A stretch of 64,000 bases of DNA. Origin: Bryobacterales bacterium. GTDB taxonomy: Bacteria > Acidobacteriota > Terriglobia > Bryobacterales > Bryobacteraceae. The stretch spans positions 248,001 to 312,000 of the forward strand of contig JADJOP010000004.1 of assembly GCA_016713735.1 (NCBI GenBank), given 5' to 3'. The notes under the pieces are model-generated. The model did no database searches and was not told where the DNA came from. It saw only the letters and a program-made list of their open reading frames with translations. The position numbers were made by a program, and so were the translations under genes. Shown here one piece after another: positions 43,020-52,142 of this stretch (position 1 is its first letter; each line of letters starts with the position of its first letter).

Positions 43020-43924
43020 ATGGACGGCGCGGTGGAAGCGAACGGCGGAGTGAGCGTGGAGCGGTTGGTGGCGGGGGATGTGCGGGTGCTGGCGCGCGCG
43101 GCCACGTTTGTCGAGAATCACCGAATTGAAGCACGAGCGCTGATGCGGGAGCTGTTCCGCTCACAGGAAAGGCACTGGTGTTGGGACTTACGGGTGCACC
43201 GGGTGCGGGGAAAAGCACCCTGGCGACGGGCCTGATCCGGGAGTGGCGCGGGCAGGGGAAGCGGGTGGCGGCGATTGCGGTGGACCCGAGCAGTCCCTTT
43301 AGTGGTGGGGCCATTCTGGGGGACCGGATCCGTATGATGGAGCACCATGCGGACGAGGGCGTGTTCATCCGTTCGATGGCGAACCGGGGGCGGCTGGGTG
43401 GGGTGGCGGCGGCGACATCGGACATGACGCTGTTGTGCGAGGCGGCGGGCTTCGATGTGGTGCTGGTGGAAACGGTGGGGGTTGGGCAAGCAGAGGTAGA
43501 TGTGGCGAGGGTGGTGGGGGTAACAGCAGTGGTGGTGGTGCCGGGGATGGGTGACGCGGTGCAGGCGCTGAAAGCGGGGATTCTGGAGGCGGCGAGTGTT
43601 CTGGTGGTGAACAAGTGCGATTATGCGGGTGCGGCGGATTTTGTGGGGAGTTTGCGGGGGGAGTTTCCCGCGACACCGCTTGTCGAGACGACAGCGAGCG
43701 CGGGGCGGGGAATCCGGGAATTGGCGGATGTGTTGGAGCAACGGAAGCAAGAAGGCGCGGGTCGTGCGCAGTTGTGGCGGTGGCGGATGCGGGAGATGTT
43801 ATTGGAGCAACTGGCAGAGGGGATCAGCGAGGCACGGCTGCAGGAAGCAGCGGAACTCGTGGCCGGCGGGGGTGGGGATCCCTATCGAATTGTGGATGAG
43901 TGGGTAGGTTCCCTGCGGGGGTAG
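43020..43924 (+). pseudogene. meaB: Methylmalonyl-CoA mutase-associated GTPase MeaB, frameshift
   Basis: The N-terminal helices (VERLVAGDVRVLARAATFVE, ARALMRELFRS) and the G domain are in different frames. The G domain has the P-loop GAPGAGKST, then VAAIAVDPSSPFSGGAILGD and ETVGVGQAEVDVA, and NKCD. Inserting one base near 43161-43165 joins them as RSTGKALVLGLTGAPGAGKS, the expected MeaB sequence. MeaB loads and protects the cobalamin of methylmalonyl-CoA mutase; no mutase gene is in this window. The single lesion may be an assembly error. Confidence 0.85.
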
Positions 43925-44133
43925 TTGGAGGGGTAAGAGAGCGCGGGAGTGGGGCGTGAAGTGGGCTGTGTCCTGGGGTCACTAACAATATCCGGGAGTT
44001 TCCCTTGATAATTCAATAGCTTGCGGCGAACGCCGGGCGGGCGGCGAAGGCCGGAGGTCTATGCTGGGGTTGTCTTACGGAGCGGGCGGACAGCCAGCAC
44101 GGCGGTGACTTAGTTCACGGGCCGCTGCGAACC
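43925..44133. other. Gap between meaB and the virion-structure cluster, no gene or att site seen
   Basis: About 200 bases. It contains the AT-rich string TTGATAATTC, a possible -35 without a partner. No tRNA, integrase remnant or repeat shared with the other end of the cluster (60665-60708) was found. The promoter of the cluster probably lies here. Confidence 0.4.
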
Positions 44134-44271
44134 GTGGTGAGACAGGAAAGGGGGAGGGCAGGTCTGATATCCGGGACAGACACGACGGGCCAGATGGAGA
44201 AGCAGCGGAAGCGGAAGCAGGTTAAGGGAAGCAAGCGATGGGATGATTCCCGCGGCAAGGAGACAGGGTGA
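44134..44271 (+). CDS. Small basic ORF coupled to the terminase gene (tentative)
   Basis: A 45-codon frame from GTG 44134 (or 25 codons from ATG 44194) ends with a TGA that overlaps the terminase GTG (GTGA). It is very basic (MEKQRKRKQVKGSKRWDDSR). Its position is where phages carry the small terminase, but it is far too short. It may be a leader peptide, a remnant or no gene at all. Confidence 0.3.
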   Translation: MVRQERGRAGLISGTDTTGQMEKQRKRKQVKGSKRWDDSRGKETG

Positions 44272-45551
44272 TTAAGACGCGGACCATCCAGTACTCACCT
44301 CTTGAATCGCAGGCCAAGTTTCATACCCTGAGCACGAGGTTCAAGGGCTTCTCCGGGCCGGTGGGTTCTGGTAAGAGCAAGGCACTTTGTTATGAAGCGG
44401 TACGACTAAGTTATCTAAACTCTCACGGCGCCGGCCTATTGGGCGCCCCGAGTTATCACATGCTTCGGGATGTGACGCTGCCTGCGTTGTTCGGGATTCT
44501 GAACGAGCAGCAGATTCCCCACGACTATTACAAGAGCGAGGGGATGCTGCGGCTTTCCGAACCGGGAGTGACGATTTATCTGAGGGGGCTGTCGCAGAGC
44601 GACGCTTTGCGGGGGTTGAACCTGACCTGGTTCGGAGTGGATGAGCTTACGTACACGCAGGAAGCATCCTGGACGCAATTGGAAGCGCGGTTGCGGCAGC
44701 CGGGAGGGGCCAGTTACTGCGGGTTTGGTGTGTGGACGCCGAAGGGGCACGATTGGGTTTACCGGCGGTTTGTGGAGTCACCGGGCGAGCACTATGGCCT
44801 GGTGAAGGCGGAGCCGTTTGAGAACCGCCACATCACGAAGGGGAATCCGATCTATTACGACCTGCTCAAGCAGTCGTACAGCGAAGGTGAGTATGAGCAG
44901 GAAGTGCTGGGGCTGTACCGCGTGGATAACTCCAACCGAGTGTACAGCAGTTATGCGCGGAAAGTGAATCTGAAGGAATGCGTGTATGATCCGGCGGCGC
45001 CGCTGCTGTGGACACTGGATTTCAATGTAGACCCGATGTGTTCGGTGGTCGGCCAGCGCGTGGGACGCGAGCTCAGAGTGATTGACGAACTGGTTCTGCG
45101 CCGATCGGGCACCGAGGAGATGTGCGCCGAGTTTAACGAGCGCTACCGCAGGCAGACTGCGCCGATTACGGTGTATGGCGACGCGAGCGGGAACAACCGG
45201 AGCACGAAGGGAACGACGGACTACGAAATCGTCCGCCGGTATCTCTCGCGGAACACGCGGTTCGCGTTCCGGATCTCGGTGCCGAAGAGCAATCCAGCGG
45301 TGAGGGACCGGGTGGCGCTGGTGAACACGCTGCTGCAGAACGCGGCCGGCGACGTGCAATTGCTGATCCACCCGAAGTGCGTGGAACTGATCAAGGACCT
45401 TGAGCAACTGAAGTTCAAGGGGGATAGCTCGATTATCGACAAGGATGCCGATTCGTCGCGGAGCCACTTGTCGGATGCATTGGGTTACATGGCCTGGCAG
45501 GAGTTTACCGGCCAGTCTCCAGTGGGAGAGCGCGGGCAGCCGTTGTTGTAG
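44268..45551 (+). CDS. terL: Phage-type large terminase subunit
   Basis: A 427-residue packaging motor. The ATPase has Walker A GPVGSGKS (30-37) and Walker B with Asp125-Glu126 in WFGVDELTYT. The nuclease domain follows with Asp in LDFNVDPM, YGDASGNNRS and SHLSDALGYM, the three acidic positions of the RNase-H-like fold. All parts are intact, so packaging activity is possible. It heads a run of structural genes. Its GTG start overlaps the preceding small ORF. Confidence 0.95.
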   Translation: MIKTRTIQYSPLESQAKFHTLSTRFKGFSGPVGSGKSKALCYEAVRLSYLNSHGAGLLGAPSYHMLRDVTLPALFGILNEQQIPHDYYKSEGMLRLSEPGVTIYLRGLSQSDALRGLNLTWFGVDELTYTQEASWTQLEARLRQPGGASYCGFGVWTPKGHDWVYRRFVESPGEHYGLVKAEPFENRHITKGNPIYYDLLKQSYSEGEYEQEVLGLYRVDNSNRVYSSYARKVNLKECVYDPAAPLLWTLDFNVDPMCSVVGQRVGRELRVIDELVLRRSGTEEMCAEFNERYRRQTAPITVYGDASGNNRSTKGTTDYEIVRRYLSRNTRFAFRISVPKSNPAVRDRVALVNTLLQNAAGDVQLLIHPKCVELIKDLEQLKFKGDSSIIDKDADSSRSHLSDALGYMAWQEFTGQSPVGERGQPLL

Positions 45552-45575
45552 AGACAGGCAGAAAGAGACATAGCA

Positions 45576-46937
45576 ATGATCGCAGACGAAATGAGCCGCC
45601 ACCAGAAGCGAACGGAGTGGCATGCCGCACGATGCCTCTACTTCGGGGGCCAGATGATGAAGCAGAACGCCGAACTGTTTCTCAACCGCCGGCAGAAAGA
45701 GCCGATTGAGGTCTATCGAGAGCGAATTGCTTCGGCGTATTACGAGAATTATATTGGCTCGATTGTCGACTGGTATGTTTCGGCTGTGTTTCGTCGTGAG
45801 CCTGTGATTTTCACACAGGGCGCCAGTGACGAAGCGAAACGGTTCCTTTCACGGTTTCTAGACAATTGCGACCGGCGCGGGACGACGTTAACGGAGTTTT
45901 TCCGGACCGTGGTCCGAGACGCGATGCTGTTTGGCAACGCACATCTGACGTTGGACTTTCCACGCTATTCGCAGGAACCGAAGACAAGGGTGGAAGCCGA
46001 ACAGATGGGGGTTGACGCAGCCTACTTAGTGAACTGCGCGCCGGAGCAGGTTTGCACCTGGCGGGTGGACGAAGTGGGGACGCCGGAATTCGTACGGATC
46101 GAAGTGTCGCGCGAGCAAGAGGAAGGGGCCGGGCCGGGCACGGGAAAGCGGCTGGTGTTCGAGTACACCAAAAGCACGCTGCGGATCCAGGAACGAGTGA
46201 TCGATGATTCGGGGGCGGCGAGCGAGCAGACGCTGGCCGAGTGCGGGCATTGTCTGAGTCACCGAAACACAGTTCCGGTGATTCGGCTGGAGCTTCCCCA
46301 CGGGCTGTGGATGATGGAGCGGGCCGGACATGTGCAACTGGAACACTTCAACAAAGCCAATGCGCTGTCGTGGGCATTGAGCATGGGGCTGTTCGCGACG
46401 CCGGTGGTGTATTCGGATCGGGAGTGGACACAGATTGCCGGGGACAGCTACTTCATTCAGCTCTCGCCGGAGGACCGGTTTGGGTGGACGGAACCGGAGG
46501 GTAAAGTCTACCGGATCGCGGCTGAGAATCTGGAGCGGCTGAAGTCGGAGATCTTCCGGGTGTGCCACCTGGGAGCGCATGCGGGACTGGGCGGGGCGAC
46601 GGTAAGCCAGTCGGGGTTGAGCAAGCAGCGTGACTTCCAGATTACGCAAGAGGTTCTGCGCGCGCTGGGGGACTGGGTGAAGAAGGGGCTGAAGCGAGTG
46701 ATTGAAGCGGCGCTTCACGCCTGGGGCGAGGATGTGCTGGTGATCGTGGCGGGGATGGACCAATTTGATATTGGCGAATTCAGCGCCGAACTTACGGATG
46801 CGGAAAAGTTGCTGGCCATGAAGATTGGCTCGAGGACCCTGGAGAAGCAGATTCACAAGAAACTTGCGCTGCAGTTCCTGGGCGATATGCGGCAGGAAGT
46901 AAAAGACGCCATTGTCAGTGAAATCGAGAACGGGTGA
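45576..46937 (+). CDS. Phage portal protein
   Basis: A 453-residue protein placed directly after the terminase. Features of portal proteins are visible: a tyrosine-rich N-terminal region (YRERIASAYYENYIGSIVDW), a conserved wing segment and the C-terminal helical crown (LEKQIHKKLALQFLGDMRQE). It resembles DUF4055-type portals of P22-like capsids; the assignment rests partly on position. The portal forms the dodecameric DNA gate of the capsid. Confidence 0.85.
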   Translation: MIADEMSRHQKRTEWHAARCLYFGGQMMKQNAELFLNRRQKEPIEVYRERIASAYYENYIGSIVDWYVSAVFRREPVIFTQGASDEAKRFLSRFLDNCDRRGTTLTEFFRTVVRDAMLFGNAHLTLDFPRYSQEPKTRVEAEQMGVDAAYLVNCAPEQVCTWRVDEVGTPEFVRIEVSREQEEGAGPGTGKRLVFEYTKSTLRIQERVIDDSGAASEQTLAECGHCLSHRNTVPVIRLELPHGLWMMERAGHVQLEHFNKANALSWALSMGLFATPVVYSDREWTQIAGDSYFIQLSPEDRFGWTEPEGKVYRIAAENLERLKSEIFRVCHLGAHAGLGGATVSQSGLSKQRDFQITQEVLRALGDWVKKGLKRVIEAALHAWGEDVLVIVAGMDQFDIGEFSAELTDAEKLLAMKIGSRTLEKQIHKKLALQFLGDMRQEVKDAIVSEIENG

Positions 46938-46943
46938 GGGCGT

Positions 46944-47582
46944 ATGAGTCTTGAGGAACAGTCGGCATTACACGACGCCGTGCCCGCAGGGGAAGAAGAA
47001 GCGCGGGGAGAGGCGGATGGGGCGGAGCCGCAGCAGGAAGAACGGGAGAGTACGGCGCATCGGGAACTGATTCGCGAAGAGATTGCGCGGGCGCTGGAGC
47101 GGTGGAAGACGCCGGAAGCGGAGCCGCAGCGCAGTGCAGAGGAATCGGGCGAATCGATTGAGTCGCTGAAGCAGGCCCTGGCGGCGAGCCGGGAAGAGGC
47201 AGCGGGGTTGAAGGCGGAGGCGAGCCGACTACGAAAGGACCAGTATCTCCGGCAGGCGCTATCGGCGCTGGGAGTAGAAAACCTGGAGCTTGCGGTGAAG
47301 GCAGTCCGGGAGGACATTGTCGAGGCTGGGGGCCAGAAGTGGGTGGCGCCGGGGGAGGGCGGAGACGTTCCGGCGCAAGAGTATCTGGCGGAGTTTCTGA
47401 AGAAGAACCGGGAACTACTTCCGGCGCGGCGGTTACAGGGTGGGGGTATGCCAGCCTCGAGGGTGGAATCGGGGGGGAGTGTGGACCTTGAGGAAATCCG
47501 ACCGGGTATGGACCCGGTGACGCTAAAGAAAGTAAGAGATGCGATTGGGCGCGCAATGGGTGTATTCCCGCGCGGTTCCTGA
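46944..47582 (+). CDS. Phage scaffold-like protein
   Basis: A 212-residue, strongly charged protein with long helices and a coiled-coil (LKQALAASREEAAGLKAEAS) around 75-110. Gene order portal-scaffold-coat and its composition point to an internal scaffold of P22/T7-like capsids. No protease motif was seen. It starts 6 bases after the portal stop. Confidence 0.75.
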   Translation: MSLEEQSALHDAVPAGEEEARGEADGAEPQQEERESTAHRELIREEIARALERWKTPEAEPQRSAEESGESIESLKQALAASREEAAGLKAEASRLRKDQYLRQALSALGVENLELAVKAVREDIVEAGGQKWVAPGEGGDVPAQEYLAEFLKKNRELLPARRLQGGGMPASRVESGGSVDLEEIRPGMDPVTLKKVRDAIGRAMGVFPRGS

Positions 47583-47694
47583 CGGACGCTAAGTCCGACA
47601 ATGATGGCCGAACGAAGGAGACAAGAGCGTCCGGACGTTCGGGCAAGGCGGGCCGCGAGGCTCGAAACAAAGATGAAATAGGAGAGAAGACAGC

Positions 47695-48606
47695 ATGCCA
47701 ATGATTACTTCGGCGAACGTTGCACAAGCGATTGTGAAGCTTGTGGCAGCAGACGCGCTGCCGTCGTTGATGGGAAATCTGGTGATGGGAAATCTTGTCA
47801 ACCGGCAGTTTGAGCCTGCGCTGGCGCAGGCTGGTGACACGATCAACGTTCCGATTCCCCCGACGCTGGTGGCGAACAACATATCGGAAGGCGGGACGGT
47901 GACGACGCAGAATCCGTCGTTGGGGAACGCGCAGATTGTGCTGAACACGCACGCTGAGGCGACGTTCCAGGTTCCGGACGTGACGAAAGTGCTGGCTGTG
48001 CCGGACCTGCTGCGGCTCTACATGGAGCCGGCGGTGGTGGCGCTGGCGGAGAAGATCGAGTCTGACCTGTTGTCGATGTACGCGCAGTTTACCGCCAACT
48101 CGGTACTGGGCAGCGGTGGCACGGCGATTACGGAAGCGGTTGTGGACCAGGCGGAGACTGCGCTGTTTAACGCCAAGGTGCCGGCGCGTGTGCCTCGGTA
48201 TCTGGTGCTGGGCGGCGACGCGTACTCGCAGGTGCGGCAGATCGCCCGGTTTAGCGAGTTCAGCTCGGCGGGCGAAGCTGGGCTGCGCGCGCTGATTGAC
48301 GGCAGCGTGGGCCGGATGAAGAACTTCTTCGTGTTCCGGTCGCAGTTTGTTCCGAAGACGGGCAGCACGCCGACCACTTCGCACAATTTGGCGTTTGCCA
48401 AGGACGCCATTGGCCTGGTGATGCGCCGCTTGCCGCAGCCGTTGCCGGGCACGGGCGCGATTGCCGAATATGCCGAGTTGGGTAACTTCGGCATGCGCGT
48501 GGTGATGAGTTACCAGCCGAATACGTTGTCGCAGCAGTTCACGGTGGATGTGTTGTACGGCGCCGGCGTACTGCGTAACAACCACGCGGTTGTTTTGCGG
48601 AGCTAG
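47695..48606 (+). CDS. Major capsid protein, P22 coat-like
   Basis: A 303-residue HK97-fold coat protein. The pattern QFEPALAQAGDTINVPIPPT and SVVVALAEKIESDLL-like helix (PAVVALAEKIESDLLSMYAQ) fits the P22 coat (gene 5-like) family. An AGGAGAG ribosome site precedes the ATG. A strong hairpin immediately follows, which may set the abundance of downstream genes. The 112-base gap before it holds no frame. Confidence 0.85.
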   Translation: MPMITSANVAQAIVKLVAADALPSLMGNLVMGNLVNRQFEPALAQAGDTINVPIPPTLVANNISEGGTVTTQNPSLGNAQIVLNTHAEATFQVPDVTKVLAVPDLLRLYMEPAVVALAEKIESDLLSMYAQFTANSVLGSGGTAITEAVVDQAETALFNAKVPARVPRYLVLGGDAYSQVRQIARFSEFSSAGEAGLRALIDGSVGRMKNFFVFRSQFVPKTGSTPTTSHNLAFAKDAIGLVMRRLPQPLPGTGAIAEYAELGNFGMRVVMSYQPNTLSQQFTVDVLYGAGVLRNNHAVVLRS

Positions 48607-48615
48607 GAATCAGGT

Positions 48616-48645
48616 GGTGGAGCGGAGGGAGACCTTCGCTCCACC
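48616..48645 (+). promoter_or_regulatory. 13-bp hairpin with a GAGA tetraloop after the capsid gene
   Basis: Arms 48616-48628 and 48633-48645 pair fully, with one G-U pair, around the loop GAGA, a GNRA tetraloop. It starts 10 bases after the capsid stop and 24 bases before the next ATG. There is no U-tract, so it is more likely an mRNA-stabilising or partial termination element than a full terminator. Confidence 0.75.
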
Positions 48646-48669
48646 CTTCCACAAACGAGAGGACAGGCA

Positions 48670-48954
48670 ATGAACGTAGCGCAGTATTACGAGAAAGTGC
48701 GTGCGGTCGAAGGCTCCTTTGCGTCGGAGTATGTGTGGATCACCAGCGAGGCGACGCGGGATGGGGGGATCGCCGGGCGGACGGTGGAGGTGAGCCGGGC
48801 GACGGCGGCGAAGTTGATCGTGCAGGGTAAGGGGAGGCTGGCCACGGCGGAGGAGTCGGAGGCAGCACGACAGCACGATGCAGCGGAGATCAGGCGAGCC
48901 GAGCTTCAGTTGCCGAGCGAATTCGTAGTCGGGGACTTAGCGGAATTGGAGTAG
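48670..48954 (+). CDS. Small head or connector protein, unknown
   Basis: A 94-residue protein (MNVAQYYEKVRAVEGSFASE) with an alpha/beta pattern and a charged middle. It lies between coat and connector genes, where phages encode head decoration or head-closure proteins. No family was recognised. The ATG has an AGGACAGGC ribosome site. Confidence 0.7.
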   Translation: MNVAQYYEKVRAVEGSFASEYVWITSEATRDGGIAGRTVEVSRATAAKLIVQGKGRLATAEESEAARQHDAAEIRRAELQLPSEFVVGDLAELE

Positions 48955-48992
48955 CCAGATGAGCCGTGAGCCATGGCAGAAGGGGTGACGTG

Positions 48993-49764
48993 ATGGCATT
49001 GATGTTGGACGGGAAGATGTCCACGGTCGCAGACATAATTCAGCAGGACAGCGGGTGCCTGGAAGTCAGCGAAGCCGAGGCAATCAGCATTGACGGCAAG
49101 TTGGAGCTTGCCGACCGTGACTGCCGGCTTAAGCTGGCTCAGTTTGTGGTGAACCAGGGACTGGAGGACGTACTTGGCTCAAATGGCAACCTGCTCAGGC
49201 TGGACCGGATCGTCGCGAATGAGGCGATGGAGCGGTGGCACGAATTTCACACGCTCTCGCTGCTGTATTCGGACGCATATTACAGGAGCCTGAGCGACCG
49301 CTACGAGAAGAAGCTGCAGCACTATGAGGGGATGGCGAAAGCTCGCGTGGGAGGCGCTCATCGACACGGGGATCGTCTGTACGTTGGACCCAGTGCCGCG
49401 AGCTACGATTGCGGCCACAGAACTTGTGCCCGGGATGATGGCAGCGGCGGGCGCCTACTTCGTAAGCATCCAGTGGGTGAACGGGAACGGGCAACGCGGC
49501 GCCCTCAGTGAGACACAGATGAGCCATGCGGGGATAGGAATGGGGATCCAGATCACGGCGGGGGAGATACCGGCTGGGACTGCCAGCTATGACGTCTTCG
49601 CGGGGACGGAACCGGAGCGACTGTACAAGCAGAACGGACAGCCGGTGAGCGCCAACGAAGCGTTCGTGGTGTCCTCGATGGTCATAACTACAGACGAGTC
49701 GTCGGCATGGAGCGAGCCGGTGGACTTCGTTCTACGCAGAAAACGAAGGTTACTTAGGGGGTAA
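48993..49764 (+). pseudogene. Head-tail connector-like protein, frameshift
   Basis: The first frame (MALMLDGKMSTVADIIQQDS to KLQHYEGMAK) and the second (LAWEALIDTGIVCTLDPVPR to the stop at 49764) join if one A is removed from AAA at 49338-49340. The product would be about 257 residues. The C-terminal part has a fibronectin-like strand pattern (IQWVNGNGQRGALSETQ, TASYDVFAGTEPERLYKQN) also seen in the tip protein. It is probably a connector or head-fibre protein by position. The indel may be a read error. Confidence 0.65.
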
Positions 49765-49766
49765 GT

Positions 49767-50279
49767 GTGTACTTCATCGGCGACCAATGCGCGCACGTCA
49801 TTGCGGACTATATCGAAGCGGACGGTGGATTAGCCGAACGCATGAAAGAGGAAGTGGGGGAGCCGGAGTTCTTCCGGCTCAAGATCCGGGCAAATCCTGT
49901 CGTAAGAACACAAGTCCCCGCAGGCCTCCTGGAAAAGAGCCAAGCGGCGGTCTTCCCGATGTGCCAGGTGTACTGCCGGCAAACACAGAACAAACTGAAC
50001 GACAAATTCAGCGACGTTTCGGGGACGGCGGAGATCGTTATTCAGTGCACGATGACGGGGGATACGATCGATGGCGTGATGGCCACGATGAGCGCGGCGG
50101 TGAAGTGCTTGACTGACCTTGTAGCAAAGCGGCGTGGAACCTTGATGCCGGGCGCCTACATGAACGGCGCATGGGCAGTTACGACGGAGGCCATAACGCC
50201 GGGGGGGCGCAAGTTCATCCAGTCGAGCAAATTGGTCGTGGGCGTAGACATAAAGAAGCCGGAGAGGAATTGTAAATGA
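49767..50279 (+). CDS. Tail terminator/minor tail protein, unknown
   Basis: A 170-residue protein from GTG 49767, immediately after the connector gene. It has two clear strand-helix segments (EFFRLKIRANPVVRTQVPAG, GTAEIVIQCTMTGDTIDGVM). The position just before the tail tube gene fits a tail terminator. It overlaps the next gene by four bases. Confidence 0.7.
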   Translation: MYFIGDQCAHVIADYIEADGGLAERMKEEVGEPEFFRLKIRANPVVRTQVPAGLLEKSQAAVFPMCQVYCRQTQNKLNDKFSDVSGTAEIVIQCTMTGDTIDGVMATMSAAVKCLTDLVAKRRGTLMPGAYMNGAWAVTTEAITPGGRKFIQSSKLVVGVDIKKPERNCK

Positions 50280-51448
50280 GCTGCCATATCGCATCTTATG
50301 CAAATCGTAGTTACGCAGCCCTGGAGGCGGAGTTGGGCGCGGTTGCCGCGATGACGTCATCCCACAGGCTACCGCTGAGCAAGCTGGACATCCGCTCCGT
50401 GCGCGAGGCGAGCCAACGATTGGACAAGAGTGGCGGGCGGACGTTTGTCGGCGTGCCGCACAACGGGCGCGAACACACGACGATCGAATTCAGTTCGTAT
50501 CTGACGGGATGGGACTCCATGAGTGGAGTGCCCGAGTTGGACGCGGCAGTGCAGGCGGTGATGGGTGGGGAGGTTCAGGCGAACGCTCCCAACGCAATCA
50601 CGGATGTTTCCGGCGGCCTAACGGTGACGATGTCGGCGCCGCATGGGTTAAGCGTGGGCCAGGCGATCGCTATCGGATCTGAGATACGGTTCGTCGACAG
50701 CGTCCTAGATGACCACACGGTAGTGGTGAATTGCCCGATGCCGGCCGGCACCGGCGGGGGAACCGGAGTGGGCAGGTGTGTTACCTACCGTTTAGGCAGC
50801 CACCTGAAATCATTGACGATCTATGACTACTGGGATCCCAGCACGGCTATTCAGCGGTGCGCGGCGGGCGTGTCCGTGGATCAACTTGTGGTTTCGGTGA
50901 ACGGGGATTTCCATGAGATGGTATTCAGCGGTGAAGGAAGCGGGTATTACGACTCGGCTTCCGAATTGCCCAGCTCGTCGGGGTTACAGGAGTTTCCCAG
51001 CGAGCCGGTGGGGGAGTGGGCAACTGGTGAGTTGATTCCTGGAAGCATAGGACGTGCTTGGATTGGAACAGGGGGGGAGGCGTGTAGCAACGTTCTGGTT
51101 GGCAAGCTCGCGATGAATAACCACATTGACTACCGGAGGCGGGAATTCGGCGGTCTGCGCGGCGGCTGCGTGCGAGCGGGAATTCGAGATGTCCGCTTGG
51201 ATCTGCGCATTCGGGCGGAGAACTCGGACGAAGCGCGCTCGCTGTTCTCGGCGAGCAGACTGCAGCAGCCGGTGCCAGTGATGTTCCAACTGGGCGAGTC
51301 CAGCGGTCGGATGTGCGCGATGTATCTTCCTCAGGTTGTGATGGAGGTTCCGGTTTTCGATGATAGCGGTCCCTCTCTGGAGTGGATTATTCGTCAAGCG
51401 AGAGCGCAGGGGGTGTACAACGATGAACTCATCGTGGCATTCGGGTAA
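50276..51448 (+). CDS. Tail tube (major tail) protein candidate
   Basis: A 390-residue strand-rich protein starting at ATG 50276. TTIEFSSYLTGWDSMSGVPE and GDFHEMVFSGEGSGYYDSAS-type segments look like tail-tube proteins, and an insertion at about 110-170 (AITDVSGGLTVTMSAPHGLS) is an extra domain. It is the only protein of this type in the cluster. Assignment rests on order and composition. Confidence 0.7.
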   Translation: MSCHIASYANRSYAALEAELGAVAAMTSSHRLPLSKLDIRSVREASQRLDKSGGRTFVGVPHNGREHTTIEFSSYLTGWDSMSGVPELDAAVQAVMGGEVQANAPNAITDVSGGLTVTMSAPHGLSVGQAIAIGSEIRFVDSVLDDHTVVVNCPMPAGTGGGTGVGRCVTYRLGSHLKSLTIYDYWDPSTAIQRCAAGVSVDQLVVSVNGDFHEMVFSGEGSGYYDSASELPSSSGLQEFPSEPVGEWATGELIPGSIGRAWIGTGGEACSNVLVGKLAMNNHIDYRRREFGGLRGGCVRAGIRDVRLDLRIRAENSDEARSLFSASRLQQPVPVMFQLGESSGRMCAMYLPQVVMEVPVFDDSGPSLEWIIRQARAQGVYNDELIVAFG

Positions 51449-51816
51449 CGAGGCAGCCGGACCGGACCAGAGTCTACCGGTCGACCTGCTGCCCTGGCGT
51501 CAGTTTCCGCGTGAAGCGAATGACGTTGGGAGGGCGCATTGAGTTATTGGAGAGGATCTACCCGCTGCTCAAAGAAGCCGAGAGTATGGCGGTCGGGGCA
51601 AGCCAGTCGGACCAAGTGCGAAACCAGTTGTGCACGCTGAAGGTCCAGGCAGCGCTGTTGTCGTGGGGGGTGCTGGAACTGAACGGGTTGTGTGTGGATG
51701 GGAATCAGATTTCCGCGGCAGAGGCGAGTGAGGGTGCTCCTGAGGAGCTTGTTCAGGAGATGCTCGGGGTGATTCAGCGTCAGATTGCGTTGACCGAGGC
51801 CGAAAGAAAAAACTAA
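51423..51816 (+). CDS. Tail assembly chaperone candidate, two overlapping frames
   Basis: A first frame from ATG 51423 (MNSSWHSGNEAAGPDQSLPV) ends at 51542. A second, shifted by +1, runs from about 51511 to 51816 (MTLGGRIELLERIYPLLKEA, VRNQLCTLKVQAALLSWGVL). Together they make about 130 residues, in the position of a lambda G/GT-like chaperone. The overlap could be an indel, as elsewhere in the window, or programmed frameshifting; the usual slippery heptamer was not found. The second frame alone may also start at 51511 or 51520. Confidence 0.6.
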
Positions 51817-52007
51817 TCGTCGCATTCCATTTCCTCTCGCAACAGGACAGCAATTGGGAGTGCGGCGGATGCCGTGCGCGTGGATGGGAGAGGGCGCGGC
51901 GTTGTGGATATCTAGCGGAGTCGAATTCTAAGAATATCCGCGTGGTATGGAGCCGGAATGGGGCCGAGTCCGAAGTATGCCCCGTGTCCAGCATTTCAGG
52001 GAGGAGT

Positions 52008-52142
52008 GTGGCCTTGCTTGAGGAGTACGAACTCTGGAAAGCACTTGGCCGGCCGATCTCGCGTGAGCTCAGTTTGACGATGGTGGAGGCATTTACGCTG
52101 CTGACCAGCGAAGAGAGGAAGGTTCGAGATGGCGGCATATGA
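52008..52142 (+). CDS. Small tail protein, unknown
   Basis: About 44 residues from GTG 52008 or TTG 52014, which sits eight bases after GGGAGGAG (LLEEYELWKALGRPISRELS). A longer frame from GTG 51942 is possible. The stop overlaps the next start. Small helical proteins here in related clusters act with the chaperone. The 190 bases before it (51817-52007) contain no other confident gene. Confidence 0.5.
   Translation: MALLEEYELWKALGRPISRELSLTMVEAFTLLTSEERKVRDGGI

Noticed and set aside
43925..44267. tRNA or attachment site at the left edge of the phage-like cluster
   Set aside because: No cloverleaf and no direct repeat shared with 60665-60708 could be found by eye.
51858..51932. A 24-codon frame (MPCAWMGEGAALWISSGVEF) between tail genes
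   Set aside because: Too short, without support from a ribosome site or a recognised family; kept only as a note.
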